This document shows, in pieces, positions 35,945-44,785 of a DNA stretch of 64,000 bases. Made by a program: the position numbers and the translations under genes. The notes beneath the pieces were generated by a model. It did no database searches, was not told the origin of the DNA, and saw only the letters and a list, made by a program, of their open reading frames with translations. Source of the DNA: Streptomyces atroolivaceus (lineage in GTDB: Bacteria > Actinomycetota > Actinomycetes > Streptomycetales > Streptomycetaceae); contig NZ_JNXG01000007.1 in assembly GCF_000717025.1 (NCBI RefSeq), positions 62,001 through 126,000 of the forward strand, given 5' to 3'. The number at the start of each line of letters is the position of its first letter. Position 1 is the stretch's first letter.

Positions 35945-36895
35945 TCACGGTCGCGGAACATTGCGCAGATTGCTCCGGGCGACGTGGATCATTCGCCCCA
36001 CTCCGCCGGTGAGAACAGCACGGCCCGCCGACAGAGCGAAGCCACTGACCTGTTCGGCAGTCGTCCTGGGCGGGATGGCGAGCGCGTCCGGGTCGGTGAC
36101 CACGTCCACGAGGGCCGGCCCGTCGTGGGCGAACGCCTCCCGCAGGGAGCCCCGCACGTCAGCCGGACTCTCCACCCGGATGCCGCGAGCTCCGGCCGCT
36201 GTGGCTATGGCCGCGTAGTTCGTGTGCGCGTAGGTGGTCCCGTGCGGAGGCAGGCCGTCGACCATCATCTCCAGGTCGACCATCCCCAGGGAGGAGTTGT
36301 TGAAGACGACCACCTTCACCGGCAGGTCGTACTGCACGAGGGTGAGGAAGTCGCCCATGAGCATGGAGAATCCCCCATCACCGGAGAGGGACACCACTTG
36401 CCGCCCGCGATCGAGGAACTGAGCGCCGATCGCCTGGGGCAGAGCATTGGCCATCGAGCCGTGCACGAAGGAACCCAGCACGCGGCGACGGCCGTTCGGG
36501 GTAATGAAGCGGGCCGCCCAGACACAGCACATCCCGGTGTCGACCGTGAAGATCGCGTCGTCGGCCGACACTTCGTCCAGCACCGAAGCCACGTATTCAG
36601 GATGGATCGGGGTGAACGACTCGACGTTCCTCGTGTAGGCGCCGACCGCCTTTTCCAGACTCTGGACGTGCTTGCGCAGCATCCGGTCGAGGAACCGTCG
36701 CGACTTCTTCTCCTGCACGGCCGGCGTGAGGCACTTCAGCGTCTCGCCCACGTCCCCCCAGACGCCGAGATCCACCTGTGTTCGGCGGCCCAGCCGTTCG
36801 GGCTGTATGTCGATCTGCACCGTCTTGACATTCCGCGGCAGGAAGTTCGAGTACGGGAAGTCGGTGCCGAGCAGGATCAGCAGATCACCAGCAGC
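35945..36895 (-). pseudogene. poxB: C-terminal fragment of a PoxB-type thiamine-diphosphate enzyme
   Basis: About 315 residues match the middle and TPP domains of pyruvate dehydrogenase (quinone). The segment begins DLLILLGTDFPYSNF and contains the TPP motif GDGGFSMLMGDF...NNSSLGM. The whole N-terminal substrate domain of about 260 residues, with the catalytic Glu, is missing. In its place the frame runs into DNA that encodes a FUSC-type membrane protein in another frame. No start codon or ribosome site is placed for an independent product. It is best explained as a deletion that joined two genes. Confidence 0.8.
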
Positions 36896-37514
36896 TTTTC
36901 CAGGGCCACTCGGTTGTCCCCGGTGGAGTCCCCCCGCGCGCACTCGACTTCCGCACGCAGGCGATCGGCGAGCAGGGCACAGGACCGTGCCATCGCGTGT
37001 CGCAGCGGCTCCCGTACGGGCGCCGGCCACAGCAGGGCGATGGCGATCAAGGACGCGGCACCCGCCATCGAGTAGCCGGCCAACCGGTCGAAAAGAGATG
37101 CTGCGGGCCCGGGCACCATGACCGCGAGAGTGAAGACGGCCAGCAACGGCGTGGCCGAAGCGGCAATCACCGAGCTGACTACACCCGAGAACAGAACCCC
37201 GAACGCAACCACCGCCATGGCGAGGGCGGGCAGCCACACCGAGTCGGATGCCAGGGTGCCCAGACACACCAACGCCGCTCCGGCGACGACGAGCCAGGCC
37301 TGCGCGGCCAGCCGTTCGGGCAGTGAGCCGCCGAAGTCGACGAAGAGCAGAAGGGCGATCGAACCGAACGCCGCGAACATCGCCACCAGGGAGTTGCCGA
37401 GCACCTCTGTGCCCAGCGCGAAGAGGCTGGGCACCACTATGGCGGCGCGGCACGACCGGCGCAGCGCGGCCAGCCCCGCGCGTCACGGGCGCTCAGCGAG
37501 TCCAGGACGGTCAC
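36877..37514 (-). pseudogene. Broken FUSC-family membrane protein
   Basis: GTG at 37514 after AAGGAG starts VTVLDSLSARDA. A frameshift near 37475-37490 is then needed to continue into RSCRAAIVVPSLFALG and the membrane segments (SIALLLFVDFGGSLPERLAA and later). FUSC proteins are aromatic-acid exporter-like, with six N-terminal membrane helices and a cytosolic domain. Only the N-terminal membrane half remains; the rest is replaced at about 36890 by the PoxB fragment. The frameshift and the truncation both argue against function. Confidence 0.7.
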
Positions 37515-37828
37515 AGGTGGCTCCTTGGCGCGCGTCGGCGATGCCGTGACGGGCAGGAGGAACTGTCCGAGGCACCGCAGGGGTTGCGGCGGGGCACCGC
37601 CAGGGCGCGCGAAGACCTCCGTGCGAGTGCGGTCCTGAAACCGCTGTACACGGAGGTCCTCGCCCAGGTCAGAGCTCCGATCCGACAGCTCGCCCGGTAA
37701 GGGACCTGTCACGCTGCTCACTCGGTGACGCGCACGGTCCGCGGCCCAGCGGCGGCCACCGGGACCACGGCCTTCGCACGGAGTGGCGCCCAGGTCCATC
37801 GACCGGATTTGCTGAGAGGAGATGCTGA
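37515..37828. other. Intergenic stretch, no gene recognised
   Basis: About 310 bp between the FUSC relic and the alpha/beta hydrolase stop. Nothing assignable was seen. Confidence 0.45.
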
Positions 37829-38701
37829 TCAGCCGGTGGCCCGGGCGGCAGCGATGACCGTGTTCGTGACCGTGCCCGGGTGGGTGATCAGGGAGAGGTG
37901 GCCGGCCCGCACCTTGACAATATGCGAGCCGGCCCGCTTGGCCATGACGAGCTGTTCCGCGGGGGGAATGACGTTGTCCTGGGTGCCGACGACAGCCCAG
38001 GAGGGCAGGGTCTTCCATGCCGGAGCACCAGAGGGTTCAGAGCCGGCACTCACCGCGAACGGGCGCTGACCGGCCGCGAGCAGGCTTGCCTGGGCGCGGG
38101 GCACTCCGTTCGCGAAGCACTTGCCGAATCCCTTGTAGGAGGGTCCCGAGGCCGTCTTGAGGTAGGCATCGGCATCCCCGGAGGCTGCTCCGGGGTAGGG
38201 CACGAGGTTGAGGAACAGAGAGGGGTCGACACTGACACAGGAGCCAGGCTGGGCGGAGTTGATCTGAAAGACGGTCTCGCCCTGATCCGGGATGTAGGCG
38301 TCGTCGTACACCAGTGCCTTGACGTTGGGCAGCGACGTGGCAGCGTTGGTGATGACCATGCCGCCGTAGGAGTGGCCGACCAGGACGACCGGGCCGGGGA
38401 TGGTGGACACGAAGTCGGCAATGGTCTCCGCGTCGGAGGCAACGCCGCGCAGCGGGTTCGGCGGCGCGTAGACGGTGTAGCCGGCATGCTGGAGGCGGGA
38501 GATGACCGGGTTCCAGCTGGAGGCGTCGGCCCAGGCGCCGTGCACCAGCACGATGGTCGGTTTGGCGACGGTAGTGGCACTGGTTGCGCTGACCGCCGTC
38601 GAGGCATTCGGGGCGGCGGTGGTGGGGGCGGCGAGCGCCAACGACCCGGCCGAGACAACCGTGAGCGCGGCCACGAGGGTGCGTCGAGAACGAACGTGCA
38701 T
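37829..38701 (-). CDS. Secreted alpha/beta hydrolase (EstC-like)
   Basis: The 290-residue protein starts at ATG 38701 after AGGAGA and has a Sec signal peptide ending near APTTAAP. A low-complexity Ser/Thr/Ala linker precedes the core. The core carries LVHGAWADASSW, nucleophile Ser111 in GHSYGG, an acid in VGTQDNVIPP and His in RAGHLSLITHP. Cysteines in PGSCVSV and GKCFANG could form a disulfide outside the cell. It is the third member of the subfamily found at 24076 and 25035. An ester substrate is likely but not identified. Confidence 0.87.
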   Translation of the reverse strand: MHVRSRRTLVAALTVVSAGSLALAAPTTAAPNASTAVSATSATTVAKPTIVLVHGAWADASSWNPVISRLQHAGYTVYAPPNPLRGVASDAETIADFVSTIPGPVVLVGHSYGGMVITNAATSLPNVKALVYDDAYIPDQGETVFQINSAQPGSCVSVDPSLFLNLVPYPGAASGDADAYLKTASGPSYKGFGKCFANGVPRAQASLLAAGQRPFAVSAGSEPSGAPAWKTLPSWAVVGTQDNVIPPAEQLVMAKRAGSHIVKVRAGHLSLITHPGTVTNTVIAAARATG

Positions 38702-39284
38702 AATCTTTGTCTCCTGTAAAAGGCGGGGAGTACGAGGGGATGCCCGCGGCATACGGCATCCGCCATCGGATCGGTGAGCGGATGTCAGGCATGTTGGGGT
38801 GTGGGGCCCTCGAGGCGACGGTGCTGCCGTGCGCCGCCCCTGGCGGACCAGCTGTCACCGGACGTGGCATGTGCACCCCGTGGTAGGCGCGTGCGCTCTG
38901 CGCGGTCCGAGCTGGAGAGAATTGCCTCGAGGGGCACCGGTTCGGGCTTCCTACAAAACCGGGGGCGTCTGTCGAATGCTGAGCGGCAGGACCACCGGGG
39001 CCGAGCGCCTGGTTCAACCGCAGCTGCCGTCAAGCACCGTCAGAGGGGCTCGGGCTCTCCCGGGACGTGGCTGACAATTCCAGCCTGCCCGACGCGGGTA
39101 GTCAGCCACAGCCTGGAGGGGAGGCAAGTGGCCCCCGCGCCCCTCTGTTCCTATGGGGCGACGCGCCGAGAACATGCTGCGGACGCGCGCCACAGACCGG
39201 TCGTCGATCCGTCACCCGGCTGCCCCGTGGGGGCGAAGCCGCGATCCTTGCAATCGGCCGACAACAACGGGCGAAGCGTCCCGG
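38702..39284. other. Intergenic stretch, no gene recognised
   Basis: About 580 bp upstream of the secreted hydrolase and downstream of the HSL-type esterase. Open frames here are Arg/Pro-rich shadows without motifs. Confidence 0.45.
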
Positions 39285-40256
39285 TCAGCCGGCCCGCAGA
39301 GAGGTACGCAGTGTGGTGATGGCGAGGGTGATGGCCATCTGAGCCGCGTGGGTCTCCCGCAGGGTGTTGAGCATCACGAAATCGTGAATGATGCCCTGGA
39401 TCCGTACGGCGGTCACCGGGACGCCGGCTTCGCGGAGCTTGTTGGCGTAGGCCTCGCCCTCGTCGCGCAGGACGTCGGCTTCCCCGGTGATGACCAGCGC
39501 CGGCGGCAGCCCGGTGAGCTGCTCGGTGGTGGCGCGCAGCGGGGAGGCGGTGATCTGGGCGCGCTCGGCCTCGTCGGTCGTGTACTGATCCCAGAACCAC
39601 TGCATGCCGTCGCGGCGCAGGAAGTAACCGGTCGCGAACTGGTGGTACGAAGCGGTGTCGAAATTCGCGTCGGTGACGGGGTAGAACAGCACCTGCTGGA
39701 CCAGTGGGACGTCTTCCCGTTCCTTGGCCATCAGGGTCAGGGCGGCCACCATGTTGCCGCCCACCGAGTCACCTGCGACAGCGAGGCGACTGGCGTCGAG
39801 GCCCTTCTTGGCGCCTTCACCGACAATCCACTGAGCCACCACATAGTTCTGCTCGATAGCAACGGGGTAGCGAGCTTCGGGAGAGAGGTCGTACTCGGGG
39901 AAGACCACTGCGGCCTCTGCACCAACGGCGAGTTCGCGCACCAGTCGGTCGTGGGTGTGGGCGTTACCGAAGACCCAGCCGGCGCCGTGAATGTAGAGGA
40001 TGACGGGCAGAGTGCCCTCAGCCCCGGCGGGCTTGACGATTCGGGCACGGACACTGCCCGTGGCCCCTCCCGGCACGGTGATCCACTCCTCGTCGACTTC
40101 CGGCTTTGTGATGTCACCGGACTGCACCTCGTCGACGGCCTTGCGGCCCTCTGCAGGCGCCAGGTCGAACAGATACGGAGGGTTGGCGGTTGCCTCGGCG
40201 AACGCCGCGGCGGCCGGTTCCAGAACCGGCTGGACCGGCTCGAAGGTCTGAGACAT
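39285..40256 (-). CDS. HSL-family (alpha/beta hydrolase fold-3) esterase
   Basis: This 323-residue protein has the hormone-sensitive-lipase oxyanion motif as HGAGW (90-94, usually HGGG), nucleophile Ser164 in GDSVGG, an acid in GEADVLRDEGE and His in IIHDFVM. It should hydrolyse short-chain acyl esters in the cytosol, as no signal peptide is present. ATG at 40256 fits the family N-terminus. It stands alone between two empty stretches. Confidence 0.9.
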   Translation of the reverse strand: MSQTFEPVQPVLEPAAAAFAEATANPPYLFDLAPAEGRKAVDEVQSGDITKPEVDEEWITVPGGATGSVRARIVKPAGAEGTLPVILYIHGAGWVFGNAHTHDRLVRELAVGAEAAVVFPEYDLSPEARYPVAIEQNYVVAQWIVGEGAKKGLDASRLAVAGDSVGGNMVAALTLMAKEREDVPLVQQVLFYPVTDANFDTASYHQFATGYFLRRDGMQWFWDQYTTDEAERAQITASPLRATTEQLTGLPPALVITGEADVLRDEGEAYANKLREAGVPVTAVRIQGIIHDFVMLNTLRETHAAQMAITLAITTLRTSLRAG

Positions 40257-41165
40257 GTGGACTCCTGAGAATTACGTGCATGTCGGTGTTTCCGACCGTG
40301 CGGCCTTCACTTTGTCCGGAGCTCAGCCGGACCGTTCATGGCCACGCTACGACCGCGAAACCGCCGTTCATTGCGCGCTGGCGCACCAACTCTGGTCCTT
40401 CGGCGCACAGCGCGGCGCACAGTGCGCTGCTGGACAACTGCCGATGCGTTGAACAGAAATCGGAGCAGCCTTTCCGGCCTGGCCTCGGCGCTGTAGCAGC
40501 CGCAGCACCACAGCCGGCTCACGGCCGACGACCGCCGCTTCGAGGAGCACGCCCGAGCACTTCTCGTAGCGGGCACCGCACCGGAGGTCACGCATGCCTT
40601 CGACACGGCTGCAGGACCGGTGGACAACTCCGGCGGCCAGGAGCCCGAGCCGCCTCAGTAGAACTTGAGACGTGGCAGCTGACACCACCGGCGCATCGTG
40701 TCTCCCGCGTCGCGCTGTGTGCTTCCGCTCGCTGACCATCGAGTGTTCCACCACACCCAACGGCGTGTTCGCCGGGCAGGACACGACTGCACTGCCTGCC
40801 CGGCATACGCGCTCTACCCTCACCCGCACTGTCGACGAGGCGCGACCGCTCCTTGCCGCATGCCGCCGCACCGGCGGCCCCCGAGCGCGGTCTCGGACCT
40901 GGCCGAGTTCGTCGGCCTTCTCCGCGCCGGCGAGCAGGCCGGCAACATCGCCGGTGTGGAGACGCGGGGTCGCCGGTCCGGGCGGACGAGGACGGCCGCG
41001 TGCTCTTCCGCAACCCGCCCAGGTACGGCAACTGCTCGGACATCACCCATGCCTGCCAATCGGGGCTGACCGCCGAGGTGCCTTCAGCAATGAGCCTCCG
41101 AGGCCGGCTGCCAGCGTTGGGACGCGCACACCGGCGGGCGTGCAGAAGCGGCTTCGTCCTGGTCC
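40257..41165. other. Long intergenic stretch with possible gene debris
   Basis: About 900 bp without an intact gene. Plus-strand pieces such as TADDRRFEEHARALLVAG (ending at a TAG near 40660), SDLAEFVGLLRAGEQAGNIA and ADEDGRVLFRNPPRYGN look protein-like but lie in different frames. They may be remains of one or two decayed genes that I cannot name. Confidence 0.35.
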
Positions 41166-41822
41166 TCATCGATCTCTCCTTCCACGGTGCCCTTCAGGAT
41201 GGCTGGGGGCCTGGCCCAGCTCGGTGAGCAGCTGATCGAACGGCACCGGCTCGAGGCTCTGCCTGGAGGGCTTCGAAAGCGTGGCGGGTCTGCCCATCAA
41301 GGACGCCAGTTCACCGGCGGCCCGTGCGACCCTGGCGTTCAAGCCCTCGGCGCCCCAGTCCTCCGAGGCCGCGTAGACGCCGGTCGGCACGACGACGGCC
41401 TTGAGGTAGGAGAAGAGCGGACGCAGGGCGTGGTCCAGGACCAGCGAGTGCCGGGCCGTCCCGCCCGTCGCGCCGATCAGCATTGGCTTCCCGGCGAGAG
41501 CATTCTCGTCGGTGACGCTCAGCGCGTCGAAGAACGATTTGAACAGCCCGCTGTACGACGCCGAGAACACCGGCGTGACCACGATCAGACCGTCAGCCTC
41601 GGTGACCGCACTAAAAGCGTCTGCCAACGTTTTCTCAGGAAACCCGTTGGTGAAGGTGTGTGCGATCTCCACGGCGAAGTCGCGCAACTCGATGACCTTG
41701 ACATCAGCTGGCTGGGGATCTGGAGCCGTGGCTGAAGGAGCGGCCACTGCGGCGAGTCGGTTGCAAAGGAGACGAGTGGAGGACGGGACGCTCAGTCCGC
41801 CCGAGACGACGACGAGCTTCAT
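41166..41822 (-). CDS. NAD(P)H-dependent FMN reductase
   Basis: The 218-residue flavodoxin-like protein begins MKLVVVSGGLSVPSSTRLL, the phosphate loop of SsuE/MsuE-type reductases. VVTPVFSASYSGLFKSFFDAL and GATGGTARHS complete the FMN site. It supplies reduced FMN to the oxygenase encoded just upstream, whose stop overlaps this start (ATGA). A two-component flavin monooxygenase system is therefore likely. The C-terminal 20 residues are charged and of unknown role. Confidence 0.9.
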   Translation of the reverse strand: MKLVVVSGGLSVPSSTRLLCNRLAAVAAPSATAPDPQPADVKVIELRDFAVEIAHTFTNGFPEKTLADAFSAVTEADGLIVVTPVFSASYSGLFKSFFDALSVTDENALAGKPMLIGATGGTARHSLVLDHALRPLFSYLKAVVVPTGVYAASEDWGAEGLNARVARAAGELASLMGRPATLSKPSRQSLEPVPFDQLLTELGQAPSHPEGHRGRRDR

Positions 41823-42952
41823 CCCGTTGTCACTTCTTCCCTGGTGTACTCAGCTTCTGCCAGGGCCAGCAGAGAGGCGTGGGTGGGCGCGTCCGGCACG
41901 TTCGCCGGGCGGTTCTTGGCGAACTCCTCGCGCAGCACCGGCACGACTTCCTCGCCGAGCAGGTCGAGCTGCTCCAGAACCGTCTTCAGCGGCAGCCCCG
42001 CGTGGTCCATCAGGAACAGCTGGCGTTGGTAGTCACCGGCGTACTCGCGGAAGGCGAGCGTCTTCTCGATCACCTGCTGCGGCGATCCCACCGTCAGCGG
42101 CGTCTGTTCGGTGAAGTCCTCCAGCGACGACCCGTGCCCGTAGACGGGGGCGACGTCGAAGTACGGCCGGAACTCGCGCACCGCGTCCTGCGAGTTCCTC
42201 CGCATGAACACCTGGCCGCCGAGGCCCACGATTGCCTGTTCGGGGGTGCCGTGGCCGTAGTGGGCGTAGCGGTTCCGGTACAGCTCGATCATGCGCTTGG
42301 TGTGGTCGGCGGGCCAGAAGATGTTGTTGTGGAAGAAGCCGTCGCCGTAGTACGCCGCCTGTTCGGCGATCTCCGGCGAGCGGATGGAGCCGTGCCAGAC
42401 GAAGGGCGGGATGCCGTCCAGTGGCCGGGGCGTGGAGGTGAAGCCCTGGAGCGGCGTGCGGAACTTCCCTTCCCAACTCACGACGTTTTCGCGCCACAGG
42501 CGGTGCAGTAGGGCGTAGTTCTCCACGGCGATGCTGATGCCCTCCCGGATGTCCTTGCCGAACCACGGGTAAACCGGGCCGGTGTTGCCGCGCCCCATCA
42601 TCAGGTCCACCCGGCCGTTCGCCAGGTGCTGGAGCAGCGCGAAGTCCTCGGCGATCTTCACGGGATCGTTCGTGGTGATCAGGGTGGTGGAGGTGGACAG
42701 GATCAGCCGCTCCGTGCGTGCAGCGACGTAGCCGAGCAGCGTGGCCGGCGACGACGGCACGAAGGGCGGGTTGTGGTGCTCGCCGGTCGCGAAGACATCC
42801 AGGCCGACCTCCTCTGCCTTGATCGCGATGGTGACCATGGCGTTGATGCGCTCCCGCTCGGTCGGCGTACGGCCCGTGGTCGGGTCGGGCGTGACGTCTC
42901 CGACGGTGAAGATGCCGAACTGGGTGCTGGGCGCTACGTGTTTCTCAGGCAC
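41819..42952 (-). CDS. Luciferase-like (LLM class) flavin-dependent monooxygenase
   Basis: This 377-residue TIM-barrel oxygenase shows typical bacterial-luciferase-family segments: EEVGLDVFATGEHHNPPFVP, TTNDPVKIAEDFALLQHLA and GRVDLMMGRGNTG. It uses FMNH2 and oxygen to oxidise an organic substrate, possibly a sulfonate, alkane or ketone. It is translationally coupled to the FMN reductase (4-nt overlap), which would feed it reduced flavin. No sulfonate transporter is nearby, so the substrate stays open. Confidence 0.9.
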   Translation of the reverse strand: MPEKHVAPSTQFGIFTVGDVTPDPTTGRTPTERERINAMVTIAIKAEEVGLDVFATGEHHNPPFVPSSPATLLGYVAARTERLILSTSTTLITTNDPVKIAEDFALLQHLANGRVDLMMGRGNTGPVYPWFGKDIREGISIAVENYALLHRLWRENVVSWEGKFRTPLQGFTSTPRPLDGIPPFVWHGSIRSPEIAEQAAYYGDGFFHNNIFWPADHTKRMIELYRNRYAHYGHGTPEQAIVGLGGQVFMRRNSQDAVREFRPYFDVAPVYGHGSSLEDFTEQTPLTVGSPQQVIEKTLAFREYAGDYQRQLFLMDHAGLPLKTVLEQLDLLGEEVVPVLREEFAKNRPANVPDAPTHASLLALAEAEYTREEVTTG

Positions 42953-43054
42953 AGGTGTTTTCTCCTATGAAGGCTATGTGCACGGGCATTTTTTGCGATC
43001 GACCAGGCCGGTGAAGCAGAGTTGCAGACGACCTTCTGTCCGGGCCCAGCCGGA

Positions 43055-43486
43055 TCAGGAGTGGTGGCTTCGCCCCATAAGCGCAGTGATGGCGCCGTCG
43101 AGGTCCAGATACTGTCCTTCAGTGCCAAGGGGCACCAGGCTGAACGTTCTGCGAAGAAACGCGGCAACGGCCGTAGAGGGCATCTCGATCGTGGCCGTGC
43201 CGTGTGTGTTCATCAGCGCGATCCGTGTGGAATGAGAGCGGTGGCCGCATCTGGGAAGGACCAGCACATCACCGGGGCCCGTCGGGCGTCTCGGCCCATC
43301 GGCGAGCAGCTCACGGGCGAAAACCCAGCTGACGGCCGGCCTGGTCGACGGGCCGAGAGAGAGCCTGACGGCGTAGGGGTCGGTGACTCCGTACTGCAAC
43401 TTCACCGGCAACGGAAACGACGTGCCGTTCAGGGCACTTACGTGTGCCGTTACTACGCACGTGATAGTACCGAAACGCTTCTCCAT
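43055..43486 (-). CDS. SsgA-like protein (SALP)
   Basis: The 143-residue protein has the conserved SALP pattern: KLQYGVTDPYAVRLSL, VSWVFARELLADG, PTGPGDVLVLP, IALMNTHGTATIEM and FLRRTFSLVPLGTEG. SALPs are found only in morphologically complex actinomycetes and guide septum formation, peptidoglycan maintenance and spore maturation. ATG at 43486 follows a GGGGGG stretch. It does not group obviously with SsgA or SsgB by eye. A second SALP gene lies at 57755. Confidence 0.9.
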   Translation of the reverse strand: MEKRFGTITCVVTAHVSALNGTSFPLPVKLQYGVTDPYAVRLSLGPSTRPAVSWVFARELLADGPRRPTGPGDVLVLPRCGHRSHSTRIALMNTHGTATIEMPSTAVAAFLRRTFSLVPLGTEGQYLDLDGAITALMGRSHHS

Positions 43487-43816
43487 GGGACCCCCCGAGT
43501 GACTGCAGACGTGTGATGTTTCCCTTCACTCTGCGGCCCTCGGTCGGGGGGACTTGTCGTGGAACGCACGATGATTTGCCCAGGGGGGACTTCCTGTAGG
43601 AGCTGCGAGCCCCGAGACCCCACCAGGTCGCTTGACCCCGTCGGACTGGAGGGGTGAGCGGGATCCGAACAGACAGCCCGCTCGGCGTCTCCCTGAGCGT
43701 CGAGGGGCTTCGGTCTCGTCGAGCCAGGTCATGCAGTCGATTCGGAGGTCTGCCTGCGGGAACTGAATGCACTGTGCTGATCCCGGCCCAGTGCGTTCCG
43801 GCGGAGCGGAGAAGTA
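43487..43816. other. Intergenic stretch, no gene recognised
   Basis: About 330 bp between the SALP start and the UBP zinc-finger stop. It should hold the SALP promoter. Nothing else is clear. Confidence 0.45.
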
Positions 43817-44167
43817 TCAGCCCAGACGGTCGGCCCAGTCCTCCGGGACCTGTCCTGACGGTCCAGGGACGGTCTGGTCGGCGGGGTGGCTACGCGGCGG
43901 GGCCAGCTTCGGACCCGACTCGTAGAGGGTGGAGGTGTCGTAGTCCCAGAACCAGCTCTCGCCGGGTTCGAAACTCTGGATGACCGAGTGACCGCTCGTC
44001 CGGGCGTGTGCGGTGGCGTGTCTGCCGACGGAGTCGTCGCAACACCCGATGTGCCCGCAGTCGGCGCATCGCCGCAGATGGAACCACCAACTGCCCGTGG
44101 CCTCGCACTCGACGCAGCCTGCACCACTGGGCGGGGCATCCGGGTTGATTCCGTTTGATGTGCTCAT
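43817..44167 (-). CDS. UBP-type zinc finger protein
   Basis: This 116-residue protein has a single zf-UBP domain: GCVECEATGSWWFHLRRCAD followed by CGHIGCCDDSVGRHATAHAR and SGHSVIQSFEPGESWFWDYD. The Cys and His positions match the zinc-binding set of ubiquitin-specific protease zinc fingers. Bacteria lack ubiquitin, so the ligand is unknown; a C-terminal peptide tail or thiol substrate is possible. ATG at 44167 follows AGGGAG. It stands alone. Confidence 0.88.
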   Translation of the reverse strand: MSTSNGINPDAPPSGAGCVECEATGSWWFHLRRCADCGHIGCCDDSVGRHATAHARTSGHSVIQSFEPGESWFWDYDTSTLYESGPKLAPPRSHPADQTVPGPSGQVPEDWADRLG

Positions 44168-44785
44168 CGGGCTCCCTAAGTTGTCGGTGCAGGGGCTGCA
44201 GTGGCAGAGAGCCGCTCTCCGAGCTGACGACCCCCTCAAGGGGAACGTAAGTGCGCTGGGGGGCAGAGGTTCTCCGGTAGTGCACCTGCTCGTGACCGTC
44301 AGCGCATGGTGTCCGCAGAGGGTCGACACCTACGCGCCGTCGAGCAGGTCAGAGAACTGGGGGGTGAACACGATGAAGCCGAGGGTGGCTGCCAATGCGG
44401 CGCGGGTGGGTGCTGGTGTGCACCAACGTATGGAGCGGGGTCGCCCGACGGACAATCGGCAGGCCTTTCGTCGCGGCAGTTCCCTCCCGCCACAGACCTG
44501 GCCGGCCACGCAGACGTGAGAAGACCCGGCCCCACCACGCCCCCACGTGCACAGGGTCGGCAAACCAGACCCGCCAGAGCGCGGAAGAAGTCAGCAACCC
44601 CACCTACACGCCACACAGATCGTCTGCTGATCCACTCGAACCGCTGCGTGCGCAGGGAGAACCGTCACGGTGCACGGGAGGAACAGAACCGGATGCGGAA
44701 GTCATCTACTGTGGAAAACGTCACGACCCGCCCCGCATCCTTCGGTCTCTGACCGGCATGGGCGGCGTGATCGGCGAGCGACCGT
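44168..44785. other. Intergenic stretch, no gene recognised
   Basis: About 620 bp between the zinc-finger gene and the stop of the first STAND regulator. Open frames lack motifs. Confidence 0.45.

Noticed and set aside
35945..37486. A single intact 513-residue TPP enzyme
   Set aside because: The first 190 residues are a wrong-frame translation of FUSC-coding DNA; only the C-terminal part is PoxB.
40516..41160. A named gene in the 40.3-41.2 kb gap
   Set aside because: Protein-like pieces exist in several frames, but I cannot assign a family or join them into one frame.
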